From Methylobacterium nonmethylotrophicum (GTDB lineage: Bacteria > Pseudomonadota > Alphaproteobacteria > Rhizobiales > Beijerinckiaceae), in contig NZ_SRLB01000026.1 of NCBI RefSeq assembly GCF_004745635.1, forward strand, positions 25,365 to 89,364: DNA of 64,000 nucleotides, read 5' to 3'. A model generated the notes under the pieces. It was given only the letters and a program-made list of their open reading frames with translations, was not told the DNA's origin and made no database searches. Below are positions 8,901-17,720 of this stretch, piece by piece (position 1 is the stretch's first letter; every line of letters begins with the position of its first letter). The translations under genes were made by a program, and so were the position numbers.

Positions 8901-8933
8901 CAAGCAGAGTTGCGTGGCGCAACTCTGCTTGGT
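8901..8933. repeat. Perfect 15-bp inverted repeat after the solute-binding-protein gene
   Basis: CCAAGCAGAGTTGCG, loop TGG, then its exact complement CGCAACTCTGCTTGG. A short T-rich stretch (TGTTTTTGC) begins 6 bases later. It lies 84 bp after the solute-binding-protein stop and may be its terminator. Its core AGCAGAGTTGC...GCAACTC recurs at 63636-63658, so it may also belong to a dispersed palindromic family. Confidence 0.75.
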
Positions 8934-9574
8934 CTCGTGTTTTTGCATCATTTTCACCGCTGAACCGGTGACCGTTTCGGCGAATGTTGCTTAGTGTCTC
9001 TCACAAAACTCCCGATCGCCGGTCTTGCTCAGCGTGGCTGTCTCGGCGCAGCGGGAGTTGTGTGAGGTGCACTTACTTCGCTTCGGTGGCCGGCTGCGCC
9101 ATGGAACGAGCGCGGAAAGCTCTGAAGGATGGGAAGTCCGGAACGGGCGGGTGGACTTGGCACCTGACCGTCGCGGGAGGAGCGCGTGTCCCGCTTGACC
9201 CTTCGGCCGCCTCTCGCCGACAACCCCATCCTCATTGCCGCATCTGCAATCCAAAGCCGAATCGTGTTCCAATCTATTGATCATTGACGGATTGAAAATA
9301 CTGAACGCACACCTGCGCGCTGTCAGGCAAAATTTCTCGATATAAACAATATAGTCGATCGGCATTCACCACAAAAATTCCTGCAACATCATCTGTACGA
9401 AGTTTGCCTTAAAAATCCCAGTCAGCACGACCAAGACGCGACTGATCGGCATGGCGGGTCTGCAACGGTTCCACGATCGGCTTCGGCGATGTGTTGCATT
9501 GCACACGTGGTTGATTTTCCGCTTGCGATGACTTGAAAAACAGGTGACCATTAAATCGAGGCCTGGGGGGTCAC
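8934..9574. other. A/T-richer intergenic region before the accessory block
   Basis: No convincing gene in about 640 bases. Composition drops from very GC-rich to markedly A/T-rich between about 9290 and 9560. Small open frames on the minus strand (for example 8991-9365) have no recognisable protein features. The promoter of the gene at 9575 should be here. Confidence 0.5.
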
Positions 9575-10465
9575 ATGGCCATTCATTTCGACATCGTCCG
9601 AGATGGCAGGCACTTCTCGGCTCGCCCTGACAAGGGAACGCCGTTCCGCATCGCGGAGAAAGTGAAATTTCGCAGCAAGAAGACTGGGGTCGAGCGGTTC
9701 GGGCTGTCCAACGACGGCACTTTCTTCGGTTCCCAAGAAGCGAAGCAGCAACTCTACACTGCAGCAGATTTCACAGACGTTTATCAGTTTTGGGCAGAAT
9801 TTATCGAACCAACGGCAATTTGCGAGGGTCAGAGCTTCATCTCTTTGAACACGTACGATCGGGCGAGGTTTACGTTCGGCTTCGGTCAGCTGGCGGTCCA
9901 TGTGCCGGACGGCGATTTCATCCTCTGGTTCCGCGACATGCTGCGGCGACCGGAGGCGATGGACTATTTCCCCAATCTGCAGCTTGAGAACGGACGCATC
10001 GTCAAGATCGAAGACGGCAAAAGTGTCGAGATGGAGAGCAAAGACTCGACGGAGCGGCTACAAAAGTACCTCAACCCGACCCTCGATGAGGTCGAGGACG
10101 CAGAGGTCATCGCGGCCGCCAAGCTGATCCACTGGACGACGACGCATGCCGACGCCCGGCTTCTGCAGGTTCAGCACATGGTGAACACCGCCCGTCGCCT
10201 GATGCGGGAGGCCGATCGTCGGCTCGGGCTCGATGACCGCACCGCCGACCTCTGCTGCATCATCATGGATGTCCGCCATCAGGGCCGCGCCGGATTCGAC
10301 GACCTGCAGAAGGCACTTCTCGACCGCAACCCCTACGCTGCCCTGCTCGACGTCGGCAGCGACGGTCAGCCCGAACGCTGTCGCAATCTCAAGGCGGCCC
10401 TTCAACCTCGCCGGGCGGGGTTGAGGCGACGACGCTGGTCACGTGCTTTGGGCGATTTTGTCTGA
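9575..10465 (+). CDS. Lysozyme-like uncharacterised protein (putative glycan hydrolase)
   Basis: A 296-residue protein without a visible signal peptide. The central part, RFTFGFGQLAVHVPDGDF followed by a YFPNLQLENGRI segment, a KYLNPTLDEVEDAE helix and a CIIMDVRHQGR segment near the C-terminus, resembles lysozyme-like proteins I recall from other bacteria. That match is from memory and not verified. Possible acidic catalytic residues cannot be fixed. The arginine-rich last 20 residues look unusual for the fold and may be a drifted tail. Base composition is less GC-rich than the neighbours. It is followed after 11 bp by a DUF2272 gene, so the two are probably co-transcribed. ATG at 9575 after a G-rich stretch. 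Confidence 0.6.
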   Translation: MAIHFDIVRDGRHFSARPDKGTPFRIAEKVKFRSKKTGVERFGLSNDGTFFGSQEAKQQLYTAADFTDVYQFWAEFIEPTAICEGQSFISLNTYDRARFTFGFGQLAVHVPDGDFILWFRDMLRRPEAMDYFPNLQLENGRIVKIEDGKSVEMESKDSTERLQKYLNPTLDEVEDAEVIAAAKLIHWTTTHADARLLQVQHMVNTARRLMREADRRLGLDDRTADLCCIIMDVRHQGRAGFDDLQKALLDRNPYAALLDVGSDGQPERCRNLKAALQPRRAGLRRRRWSRALGDFV

Positions 10466-10476
10466 GGATAACCGTG

Positions 10477-11106
10477 ATGTCGATCCGTCTGGACCTCGCG
10501 GGCATCGCCCGTCGCGAATGGATCCGCTGGGGCGGCCCGGTCGAGAAGATCGACGGCCAGCGCCTCGGCTTCACCCACAAGAGGATGGAAGCCCAGCATC
10601 CGTTCTGGGTTTATGTCGGCGAATACTGGCGAGCGGCCGGAAGCAGCCTGGATGGCAGAGACAAGCCACCATGGTCCGGTGCCTTCATCTGCTATTGCTT
10701 CCGCGAGGCGAATGCAGGCGACCGCTTCCCGTACAGCGATAACCACTCGCGGTACATGGCCGCCATCGATGGCGGCCAGCATCCGGGTCTCACGCTCGTG
10801 GATGTCGCGACAGCGCGATTGGAGGTCGGCGATCTGCTCTGGGCCTCACGCACCGGGGACGAATGCCGGCGCCCTCCTGCCACGTTCGCCAGCGCCCATC
10901 GGGAATTGACGGCGATCCGCAACGGCACGGCGTCCACCTTCTGCAGCCATTCGGACATCGTGGTTGATGTCAGGCCGGGCGAGGTCGACGTCATCGGCGG
11001 CAATGTCTCGCAGGCCGTCACCCGGACGACCTATCGCCTCGACACCAAGGGGCAGGTCAGGGATGGGCGGCGCTCGTTTCTGGGAGTCTTGAAGAATGCG
11101 CTCTGA
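10477..11106 (+). CDS. DUF2272 domain protein (NlpC/P60-CHAP-like fold)
   Basis: The 209-residue product matches DUF2272 by pattern: PPWSGAFICYCFREAN in the middle, a VGDLLWASR segment, then FCSHSDIVV and VDVIGGNVSQAVT near the end. This order resembles CHAP/NlpC-P60-like amidase folds, with a His-x-Asp segment at SHSD, though a catalytic triad is not assured. Two starts are possible: GTG 10474 and ATG 10477, both behind GAGGA; I use the ATG. It overlaps the next gene by 11 bp (start 11096, stop 11106), which suggests translational coupling. With the lysozyme-like gene upstream it may form a cell-wall or glycan-processing set; this is inference. Confidence 0.7.
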   Translation: MSIRLDLAGIARREWIRWGGPVEKIDGQRLGFTHKRMEAQHPFWVYVGEYWRAAGSSLDGRDKPPWSGAFICYCFREANAGDRFPYSDNHSRYMAAIDGGQHPGLTLVDVATARLEVGDLLWASRTGDECRRPPATFASAHRELTAIRNGTASTFCSHSDIVVDVRPGEVDVIGGNVSQAVTRTTYRLDTKGQVRDGRRSFLGVLKNAL

Positions 11107-12034
11107 CCAACTCCGCCTGCTCGGCACCGTCAGCCTCGTTCTCGTGACCCTCGCATCCCCGGCCGGAGCGCAGGTGACGGAGTACGAGAAGACCTGCGAA
11201 GTCTCTGCTGCCGCCACGCTGGACGAGCGTCACTTCGTCGTGGCCAACGACGAGACCGGCACGCTGACGGTGTACGACCGTGCCCGGACCGAGCCCGTCT
11301 CGCGGTTCGAGCTCTCCCCCGACATCACCGACATCGAGGGCGCGGCCAGGATCGGCAACACCATTTTCTGGCTCAGCTCGCATTCGCTTACCAAGAAGGG
11401 ACATGACAAGCCCGAGCGCAAACTGCTGCTCGCCACGGCCGTCGCGGATGGCCCGGGCCTGTCGGCGGTGGGCGTCCCCTTTGCGGACCTCAGACGAACT
11501 CTCGCCGGCGCACTGGCGATGGACGAAGCCACCCTCTCGAAGGACCTCAATATCGAAGGCTTGGCGGCGACGCCTGACGGCGGCCTCCTGATCGGCCTGC
11601 GCGGTCCGCGGACCCCGGCCGGCAAGGCAATCGTGGTTCGACTCGACGATCCCTTCCGACTGGTGGGCCTCGGACGGCCAACCTCCCTGCCAGCCGTGAA
11701 GCCTGGTCCAACCTTCGTCCGCGAACTCGACCTGGCGGGCCGTGGCATCCGGAGCATGGAACGGGTTGGGGATGGCGCCAGATCCTACATCGTCGTCGCC
11801 GACTCGGAGCAAGACGCCGATCCGGATCCGCTCCTGTTCTGGTGGGACGGCGACGGTGAGGTTGCGCCCGGGCCCAAGATCGGCCCGCTGGCCGGAACGG
11901 TGCCGGAGGCGCTGGTGGCTTGGACGCAGACCCAGATCCAACTCTTCGGCGACAATGGCGATCGTTGCACGGACAAACTGAAGTTCAAAGGTCGCCGGTA
12001 TTTTCCCAGTCAAACAATCGATCTCAGAAAATAG
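11096..12034 (+). CDS. Secreted DUF3616 family protein
   Basis: A 312-residue protein with a signal peptide (residues 1 to about 25, cleavage after SPAGA). The rest fits DUF3616: a TDIEGAARIGNTIFWLSSHS segment, KDLNIEGLAATPDGGLLIGLRGP, and a late MERVGDGARSYIVVADSEQD. Such proteins appear to form a beta-propeller-like fold of unknown function, and the repeated ATLDERHFVVANDE and SRF strands agree with that. The start overlaps the stop of the DUF2272 gene. The last 60 bases and the following gap are A/T-rich. It is the only gene of the trio with an obvious export signal. Confidence 0.75.
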   Translation: MRSDQLRLLGTVSLVLVTLASPAGAQVTEYEKTCEVSAAATLDERHFVVANDETGTLTVYDRARTEPVSRFELSPDITDIEGAARIGNTIFWLSSHSLTKKGHDKPERKLLLATAVADGPGLSAVGVPFADLRRTLAGALAMDEATLSKDLNIEGLAATPDGGLLIGLRGPRTPAGKAIVVRLDDPFRLVGLGRPTSLPAVKPGPTFVRELDLAGRGIRSMERVGDGARSYIVVADSEQDADPDPLLFWWDGDGEVAPGPKIGPLAGTVPEALVAWTQTQIQLFGDNGDRCTDKLKFKGRRYFPSQTIDLRK

Positions 12035-12198
12035 ATCGCATAAAAATTTTGAATATGTAACATACTATAGCACACCACTCGACCGCAAGATACGGAGACG
12101 AATGAGAACGAATAGCTAGATATTTCCAAATATCGATGATATATTATATAGCAATGTGAACCGAGAAAGCGGGCAGTAAAGGGTGCAGCGGGCGCCGC
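12035..12198. other. A/T-rich gap closing the accessory block
   Basis: No gene. The stretch is strongly A/T-rich (for example GATGATATATTATATAGC near 12135) and separates the plus-strand accessory trio from the minus-strand core operon. I see no direct repeats that would mark an insertion boundary. Confidence 0.5.
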
Positions 12199-12948
12199 TC
12201 ACCCCGCTGCGAACACCCGCGCCACATCCCCCTCCCCCATCACCCGGACCTGCCCGGGCGCCAAATCCGCCGGCAGGTCCAGCGCCCCGACCCGGTCGCG
12301 GTGCAAAGCCGTGACGTGGTTGCCCACGGCCGCGAACATCCGCCGAACCTGGTGGTAGCGCCCCTCCGTCAGGGTCACGGCGGCGCGCGTCGGTCCGTGG
12401 ACCTCGAGGGAGACCGGCAGCAGCGGCTTCTCCTCGCCCTCCAGCATCAGCGTGCCGGAGGCGAAGATGGCGCCCTCCTCGCCGCGCAGGGGTCGGTCCA
12501 GGGTCACCTGGTAGCGCTTCGACACGCTGGCCTTCGGCGAGATGATCCGGTGCAGGAGCGCGCCGTCGTCGGTGAGCAGCAGGAGGCCGGAGGTCTCCTT
12601 GTCGAGGCGGCCGACGGTCGAGAGCGGCGGCTCGCGGCGGCGCCAGCGCGGCGGCAGCAGGCCATAGACGAGGGGGCCGGCCTCCTTGTGCGAGCAGGTG
12701 ACGCCGAGGGGCTTGTGCAGCATCAGGGCGACGCCCGGGAGCGGATCGAGGGGCTTGCCGCTGACGGTGAGGCGCGCCGACAGGTCGGGGTCGAGGGCGA
12801 TGCGCCGGTCGGCGTCGTGCAGGGCCGCGCCGTCCAGCACCACGGCCCCGGCGCGGGCGAGCATCTGGATCTCGCGGCGCGAGCCGTAGCCGAGATTGGC
12901 GAGCAGCCGGTCGAGCCGGACCGACGGCACCTTCCCCTTCGCACTCAT
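12199..12948 (-). CDS. rsuA: rRNA pseudouridine synthase, RsuA family
   Basis: The 249-residue enzyme would isomerise a uridine to pseudouridine in rRNA (16S U516 for RsuA). Residues about 10-60 are an S4 RNA-binding domain (RLDRLLANLGYGSRREIQML). The catalytic motif is GRLDKETSGLLLLTDDG with Asp116 as nucleophile, and the family segment EGRYHQVRRMFAAVGNHV follows. Length fits RsuA. It is the last gene of the pdxJ-to-rsuA run, 13 bp after rsmC. RluE/RluF-type specificity cannot be excluded. Confidence 0.92.
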   Translation of the reverse strand: MSAKGKVPSVRLDRLLANLGYGSRREIQMLARAGAVVLDGAALHDADRRIALDPDLSARLTVSGKPLDPLPGVALMLHKPLGVTCSHKEAGPLVYGLLPPRWRRREPPLSTVGRLDKETSGLLLLTDDGALLHRIISPKASVSKRYQVTLDRPLRGEEGAIFASGTLMLEGEEKPLLPVSLEVHGPTRAAVTLTEGRYHQVRRMFAAVGNHVTALHRDRVGALDLPADLAPGQVRVMGEGDVARVFAAG

Positions 12949-12961
12949 CGGCCCTTCGCGC

Positions 12962-13885
12962 TCATTTGCGCGCCTCGTGGATCTTGTAGCCGTTGGCCGC
13001 CGCCCGCGGCGTCACCTCGCGAAAGACTTCGCCGAGCGTCGCCTCGTAGGGCAGATGGGTGTTGGCGGTGAGCCAGAGCGTCCCGCCGGGGCGGAGCGCT
13101 GCAGCGGCGCGGCGGATGAAGGCCTGACCGAGCGCCCGGTCCTCGGCGCCGCCGTCGTGGAAGGGCGGGTTCATCACCACGAAGTCGAGGCGCTCCGGCA
13201 CCGCGTCCGTCGCCCGAGCATCCTTCCACGCGAACGAGGCGCGGGGATCCTCCACGTTGCGCCGCGCCGCCGCGACCGCCCGGCGGTCGTTGTCGACGAG
13301 GGCCAGCGCCGTCACCGTCGGGGAGGCCAGCACGGCCCGCGCCAGCACGCCGAGACCGCAGCCGAGATCGGCGCCGCGGCCCGACAGGGGCGGCAGGTGC
13401 GCGATCAGCAGGGCGGTGCCGGGATCGATCCGGTTCCAGGAGAAGATGCCGGGCTGCGACCACAGGCCGAGTTCGGGCATTAGCCGGCCCGCGCCCTCGG
13501 CGACCGCATCGTCGAGGCCGGTCGGTGCCTCCGGCCGCACGGTTCGGACGATCCGGTGATGGCGCTTCGCGGTCTCGTCGAGCCGGCAGCCGAAGGCGGA
13601 CAGCTCGCGGGCGAGGCGCGAGCCGCCCCGGTCCTTCGGGGCGAGCACGGTGAGCGGCGCACCGGCGCCAAGCGCCCGCAGGCCCAGCGCCAGGGCATGG
13701 CGGCGCTCGAGCGTGCCGGGCGGCGCCAGGACGGCGAGGCTGCCGAGCGAGCCCGGTGCCAGATCTTCAAGGGCGGTCGATCCCGGCACGAGGGGCGAGA
13801 ACTGCACCGCGCCGTCCGGCACCTCGGCCAGGTCGGCGGGCGGGTGGCCGTAGACGCCCGGCCGAGGGATGAGGGAATCGGTCAC
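12962..13885 (-). CDS. rsmC: Class I SAM-dependent methyltransferase, RsmC-like (16S rRNA G1207)
   Basis: 307 residues with the two-part layout of RsmC: a degenerate N-terminal methyltransferase-like half (LAVLAPPGTLERRHALALGL) and a catalytic C-terminal half. The latter has the SAM site GADLGCGLGVLARAVL, the acidic LALVDNDRRAV strand and the substrate motif DFVVMNPPFHDGG. NPPF is characteristic of base N-methyltransferases acting on guanine or adenine in RNA. It starts 6 bp after era ends and is followed closely by rsuA, so three ribosome-related genes are contiguous. Confidence 0.85.
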   Translation of the reverse strand: MTDSLIPRPGVYGHPPADLAEVPDGAVQFSPLVPGSTALEDLAPGSLGSLAVLAPPGTLERRHALALGLRALGAGAPLTVLAPKDRGGSRLARELSAFGCRLDETAKRHHRIVRTVRPEAPTGLDDAVAEGAGRLMPELGLWSQPGIFSWNRIDPGTALLIAHLPPLSGRGADLGCGLGVLARAVLASPTVTALALVDNDRRAVAAARRNVEDPRASFAWKDARATDAVPERLDFVVMNPPFHDGGAEDRALGQAFIRRAAAALRPGGTLWLTANTHLPYEATLGEVFREVTPRAAANGYKIHEARK

Positions 13886-13891
13886 GACGGA

Positions 13892-14833
13892 TCAGCCGCG
13901 GGGGAATTCCAGGCCCATCTCGCGGTAGCGCTCGGGATCGTCGGCCCAGTTCTCGCGCACCTTCACGAACAGGAACAGGTGCACCTTCGCTTCGGCGGCC
14001 TCCGCGATCTCGATCCGGGCGGCCTGGCCGATGGCCTTGATGGTCTGCCCGCCCTTGCCGAGCACGATCTTCCGCTGGCTCTCGCGCTCGACGAAGATCG
14101 TCTGCTCGATCCGGACCGAGCCGTCGGGCCGGACCTGCCACTGGTCGGTCTCGACGGTCGAGGAATAGGGCAGCTCCTCGTGCAGCCGGTCGTAGATCTT
14201 CTCCCGGGTGATCTCGGCGGCCAGCATCCGCAGGGGGGCGTCGGAGACCTGGTCCTCGGGGTAGAGCCAGGGGCCGGGCGGCATCCGGGCGGCGAGGTCG
14301 CGGCGCAGGTCGTCGACCCCGTCGCCGGTGAGCGCCGAGATCATGAAGGTGCGCTCGAACGGCACCCGGGCGTTGACGGAGGCCGCGAGCTCCAGCAGGC
14401 GCTCGCGGGCGATCACGTCGATCTTGTTGAGCACCAGGAATTTCGGCCGCTTGAGTTCCGGCATCCGCTTGAGGATCGCGTCGACCTCCTCGTCGACCCC
14501 CTTGCGGGCGTCGATCAGCAGGCAGACCGCGTCGGCATCGGCCGCGCCGCTCCAGGCCGACGTCACCATCGCCCGGTCGAGGCGGCGCTTGGGCGCGAAG
14601 ATGCCGGGGGTGTCGACGAGGATGATCTGCGACGCGCCCTCCATGGCGATGCCGCGCACCAGCGCCCGGGTGGTCTGCACCTTGCGCGAGACGATCGACA
14701 CCTTGGTGCCGACGAGGCTGTTGAGCAGGGTCGACTTGCCGGCATTCGGCACCCCGATCAGGGCGACGAAGCCCGCACGGGTCTCCTTCGGGGGGCCGGC
14801 ATCCTCGGCTTCGTTGGTCGTGTCGTCGGTCAT
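13892..14833 (-). CDS. era: GTPase Era
   Basis: A 313-residue GTPase needed for 16S rRNA maturation and 30S assembly. G1 is GVPNAGKS at residues 27-34, G3 is DTPG, and G4 is NKID in the segment VLNKIDVI. The C-terminal KH domain carries GKGGQTIKAIG and ends near ARIEIAEAAEAKVHLFLFVKV. ATG at 14833 overlaps the rnc stop in an ATGA arrangement, so rnc and era are coupled. The conserved order lepB-rnc-era supports the call. Confidence 0.97.
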   Translation of the reverse strand: MTDDTTNEAEDAGPPKETRAGFVALIGVPNAGKSTLLNSLVGTKVSIVSRKVQTTRALVRGIAMEGASQIILVDTPGIFAPKRRLDRAMVTSAWSGAADADAVCLLIDARKGVDEEVDAILKRMPELKRPKFLVLNKIDVIARERLLELAASVNARVPFERTFMISALTGDGVDDLRRDLAARMPPGPWLYPEDQVSDAPLRMLAAEITREKIYDRLHEELPYSSTVETDQWQVRPDGSVRIEQTIFVERESQRKIVLGKGGQTIKAIGQAARIEIAEAAEAKVHLFLFVKVRENWADDPERYREMGLEFPRG

Positions 14834-15627
14834 TCCGTCTGCTCCCCGGGCTCGTCCCCGGTCCACAGCCCCTCGCGCGCCAGGAGCGCGCGTGCGGCCG
14901 TCTGCTCGGCCAGGCGCTTCGAGCCGCCGATGCCGATGCCGGGCGCGGCGCCGGTGACCCGGGCCTCGATGCGAAATTGCGGCGCGTGGTCGGGCCCGGC
15001 CCGCTCCACCACCACGTAGGTCGGCGTCGGCCACCCTTGTGCCTGCGCCCATTCCTGCAACGCCGATTTCGGGTCGCGGCTCCGGGTGCCCTCGGTCTGG
15101 CGACCGGCCTCGAAGGCGCGGTCGATCACCGCCTTGGCGGCACCGTACCCGGCATCGAGGAAGATCGCGCCCAGGATCGCCTCGCAGACGTCGGCGAGGA
15201 TCGCCGAATTGCGGCGCCCGCCGCCATGGACCTCGCCGCCGCCGAGATTGAGGTGGGGTCCGACCTCCCAGGCATTGGCCACCATGGCACAGCTCTCGCG
15301 CCGCACCAGGCTCGACAGGCGCCGCGACAGGTCGCCCTCGTCCGCCCCCGGCAGGGCGTTGTAGAGCCCGTCCGCCACCGCGAGGCCGAGGACCCGGTCG
15401 CCTAAGAATTCCAGGCGCTGGTAGCTGTCCTGGCCGTTGGTCGCGCTGACATGGGTGAGCGCCCGCACGAGCAGGTCGCGATCGGCGAAGCGGTGGCCGA
15501 TGCGCTCCTCGAGCACCGAGAGGTCGGGCCGGCGCCGGATCCCGCGCTTGCGCCGCGGCGGGGCGTCCCCCGGCGCCGGGACGGGTTCCTCGGCCTGCGG
15601 CGTGGGGGTGTCGCTCAAGCTCCTCAC
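14830..15627 (-). CDS. rnc: Ribonuclease III
   Basis: 265 residues. The endonuclease domain carries the signature YQRLEFLGDRVLGL (about residues 64-77) and the second acidic site around LADVCEAILGAIF. A C-terminal double-stranded RNA-binding domain begins near DPKSALQEWAQAQGWPTPTY. The N-terminus carries a basic, proline-rich 30-residue extension. The start is a choice between GTG 15627 and TTG 15618; neither has a well-spaced Shine-Dalgarno sequence, and the GTG is used here. It lies 8 bp after lepB and its stop overlaps the era start. Confidence 0.95.
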   Translation of the reverse strand: MRSLSDTPTPQAEEPVPAPGDAPPRRKRGIRRRPDLSVLEERIGHRFADRDLLVRALTHVSATNGQDSYQRLEFLGDRVLGLAVADGLYNALPGADEGDLSRRLSSLVRRESCAMVANAWEVGPHLNLGGGEVHGGGRRNSAILADVCEAILGAIFLDAGYGAAKAVIDRAFEAGRQTEGTRSRDPKSALQEWAQAQGWPTPTYVVVERAGPDHAPQFRIEARVTGAAPGIGIGGSKRLAEQTAARALLAREGLWTGDEPGEQTE

Positions 15628-15635
15628 GCCTTTCG

Positions 15636-16427
15636 TCAGTGGATCGGCTTGAACAGCCGGTTCCAGCGCACCGTCCACGGCCAGTTCCAGACCTGCCAGG
15701 CGGCGGCGCCCTCGTCGATCGAGAAGAAGATCACCTCGGCCCGGCCGATCAGGTTCTCGAACGGCACGTAGCCGACATTGCCGAGGTCGCGGGAATCGGT
15801 GGAGTTGTCGCGGTTGTCGCCCATCATGAAGAAGTGGTTCGGCGGCACGGTGTAGACCTGGGTGTTGTCCCACAGGCCGCGGTCGCCGTCGCGCTCGATG
15901 ATCTCGTGGGTGACGCCGTTGGGCAGCGTCTCCTGGTATTGCGGCACCAGGGTCGGCTGGCCGAAGGCGTCGGTGGTCGAGTAGTCGGCGATGCGCTCGC
16001 GCTTCACCGGCCGGCCGTTGATGTTGAGCACGCCCTCGATCACCTGGATCCGGTCGCCCGGCAGCCCGATCACCCGCTTGATGTAGTCGGTGGCGTTGTC
16101 CTTCGGCAGCTTGAACACCACGATGTCGCCGCGCTTGGGCTCCGCGCCCCAGATCCGGCCCTTGGCCTCGAACGGCAGGTACTCGCTGAGCGGCAGGGAG
16201 TACTTGGAGTAGCCGAGCGAGTACTTCGAGACGAAGAGGTAGTCGCCGATCAGGAGGGTCGGGATCAGCGAGCCGGACGGGATGTTGAACGGCTGGAACA
16301 GCAGGGTGCGGACCACGACGGCGATCAGGAGCGCCTGGACGCCGACCTTGACGGTCTCCTTGATCGAGTCCCAGAGGCCGGCCTCCTTGCCGCGTTTCAG
16401 GTCCTGGTCCGTGCGTGCGCGATCCAT
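15636..16427 (-). CDS. lepB: Signal peptidase I
   Basis: A 263-residue inner-membrane protease that removes signal peptides of exported proteins. One membrane segment spans about residues 27-46. The catalytic serine is Ser53 in NIPSGSLIPTLLIGDYLF, where Leu replaces the usual Met after the serine. The general base is Lys117 in DYIKRVIGLPGDRI. The late motif MMGDNRDNSTDSRDLG is also present. It sits between acpS and rnc; the 136-bp gap to acpS may hold a promoter. Confidence 0.96.
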   Translation of the reverse strand: MDRARTDQDLKRGKEAGLWDSIKETVKVGVQALLIAVVVRTLLFQPFNIPSGSLIPTLLIGDYLFVSKYSLGYSKYSLPLSEYLPFEAKGRIWGAEPKRGDIVVFKLPKDNATDYIKRVIGLPGDRIQVIEGVLNINGRPVKRERIADYSTTDAFGQPTLVPQYQETLPNGVTHEIIERDGDRGLWDNTQVYTVPPNHFFMMGDNRDNSTDSRDLGNVGYVPFENLIGRAEVIFFSIDEGAAAWQVWNWPWTVRWNRLFKPIH

Positions 16428-16563
16428 GAGTCCATCTCTCCGGCGGTCCGTGCAGAATTCGCCTGGGCACCCGCCGATAGCACGCGGCCGGCTCTTTGCG
16501 CGGTGCGGGGGGTCTAGACCAACGCTTGCCCCACCGCAACGCGATGGTGCAGGCCTTCGCGAA

Positions 16564-16965
16564 TCACGTCTCCGGCAGCGCCTCGATGACCACGAAGGCC
16601 TGGGCGAGCGGGGGGTCGTCGGTCAGCGTGACGTGGACGACCGGGCGGTGGCCCGGCGGCATCAGGGCGGCGAGGCGCTCGGCCGCGCCGTTCGCGAGCC
16701 GCAGGGTCGGGCGGCCGCCGGGCAGGTTCACCACCTCCATGTCGCGCCAGAACACGCCGTGGCTCATGCCGGTGCCGAGGGCCTTCGAGCAGGCCTCCTT
16801 GGCGGCGAAGCGCCGCGCGTAGGACGGCGCGCGGGCGGCGCGCCGGTCGCTGCGGGCGCGCTCGCCCTCGGTGAAGACCCGGTGCGTGAAGCGGTCGCCG
16901 AACCGCTCCAGCGAGCGCTCGATGCGGCGGATGTCGCAGAGGTCGGAGCCGATGCCGACGATCAT
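16564..16965 (-). CDS. acpS: Holo-[acyl-carrier-protein] synthase
   Basis: The 133-residue enzyme transfers 4'-phosphopantetheine from CoA to acyl carrier protein. It shows the N-terminal GIGSDLCDIRRIE motif with Asp8 as metal ligand and the second motif RRFAAKEACSKALGTG with the metal-binding Glu. Length is normal. ATG 16965 overlaps the pdxJ stop in ATGA, and the pdxJ-acpS pair is conserved widely in Proteobacteria. Confidence 0.96.
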   Translation of the reverse strand: MIVGIGSDLCDIRRIERSLERFGDRFTHRVFTEGERARSDRRAARAPSYARRFAAKEACSKALGTGMSHGVFWRDMEVVNLPGGRPTLRLANGAAERLAALMPPGHRPVVHVTLTDDPPLAQAFVVIEALPET

Positions 16966-17720
16966 GCGGCGCGTCCCGGGCGGCCGGCCTCCATCGCGGC
17001 CCGCATCGCCCGGATCGACGCGGCGAGCCCGTCGAACAGCGCCTCGGCCATCAGGGCGTGGCCGATATTCAGCTCGCGCACCTGCGGCAGCGCCGCCACC
17101 GGCCCGACGCTCTCGACCGTGAGCCCGTGGCCGGCATGGATCTCGAGCCCGAGGGCGCCGCCATGCTCGGCCGCGCGGGCGAGCCGCGCGAGCTCGATCC
17201 GGATCCGGTCGCGATCGCCCGCGATCACCGCCTCGCAATAGGTGCCGGTATGCAATTCGACCACGGGGGCGCCGAGGGCGCGGGCGGCGTCCATGACGTG
17301 CACCTCCGGCTCGACGAAGAGCGAGACCCGGATCCCCGCCTCGCCGAGCTGCCGGATGACCGGGGCGAGGTGCTCGCGCCCGCCCACGATGTCGAGCCCG
17401 CCCTCGGTGGTGCGCTCCTGGCGCTTCTCCGGCACCAGGCAGGCGGCATGCGGCTTGAGGCGCAGCGCGATCCCCAGCATCTCGTCGGTCGCCGCCATCT
17501 CGAAGTTCAGCGGCCGGTCGATCTCGCGCATCAGCCGCTCCACGTCGGCGTCGCGGATGTGGCGGCGGTCCTCGCGCAGGTGGGCGGTGATGCCGTCCGC
17601 CCCGGCCGCGATCGCGACCTTCGCGGCGCGCACCGGGTCCGGCATCGTGCCGCCGCGGGCGTTGCGCAGGGTGGCGACGTGATCGACGTTGACGCCGAGG
17701 CGGAGGGGTGACGCGGGCAT
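16962..17720 (-). CDS. pdxJ: Pyridoxine 5'-phosphate synthase
   Basis: 252 residues; condenses 1-deoxyxylulose-5-phosphate with 3-amino-2-oxopropyl phosphate to make pyridoxine phosphate. Family motifs are LRLGVNVDHVATLRNARGG at the N-terminus, ITAHLREDRRHI, and the late ELNIGHALMAEALFDGL. ATG 17720 is chosen because GGAG lies 8 bases upstream and the protein then starts just before the conserved strand; an in-frame ATG at 17741 is possible. It is the first gene of the operon pdxJ-acpS-lepB-rnc-era-rsmC-rsuA. Confidence 0.96.
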   Translation of the reverse strand: MPASPLRLGVNVDHVATLRNARGGTMPDPVRAAKVAIAAGADGITAHLREDRRHIRDADVERLMREIDRPLNFEMAATDEMLGIALRLKPHAACLVPEKRQERTTEGGLDIVGGREHLAPVIRQLGEAGIRVSLFVEPEVHVMDAARALGAPVVELHTGTYCEAVIAGDRDRIRIELARLARAAEHGGALGLEIHAGHGLTVESVGPVAALPQVRELNIGHALMAEALFDGLAASIRAMRAAMEAGRPGRAA

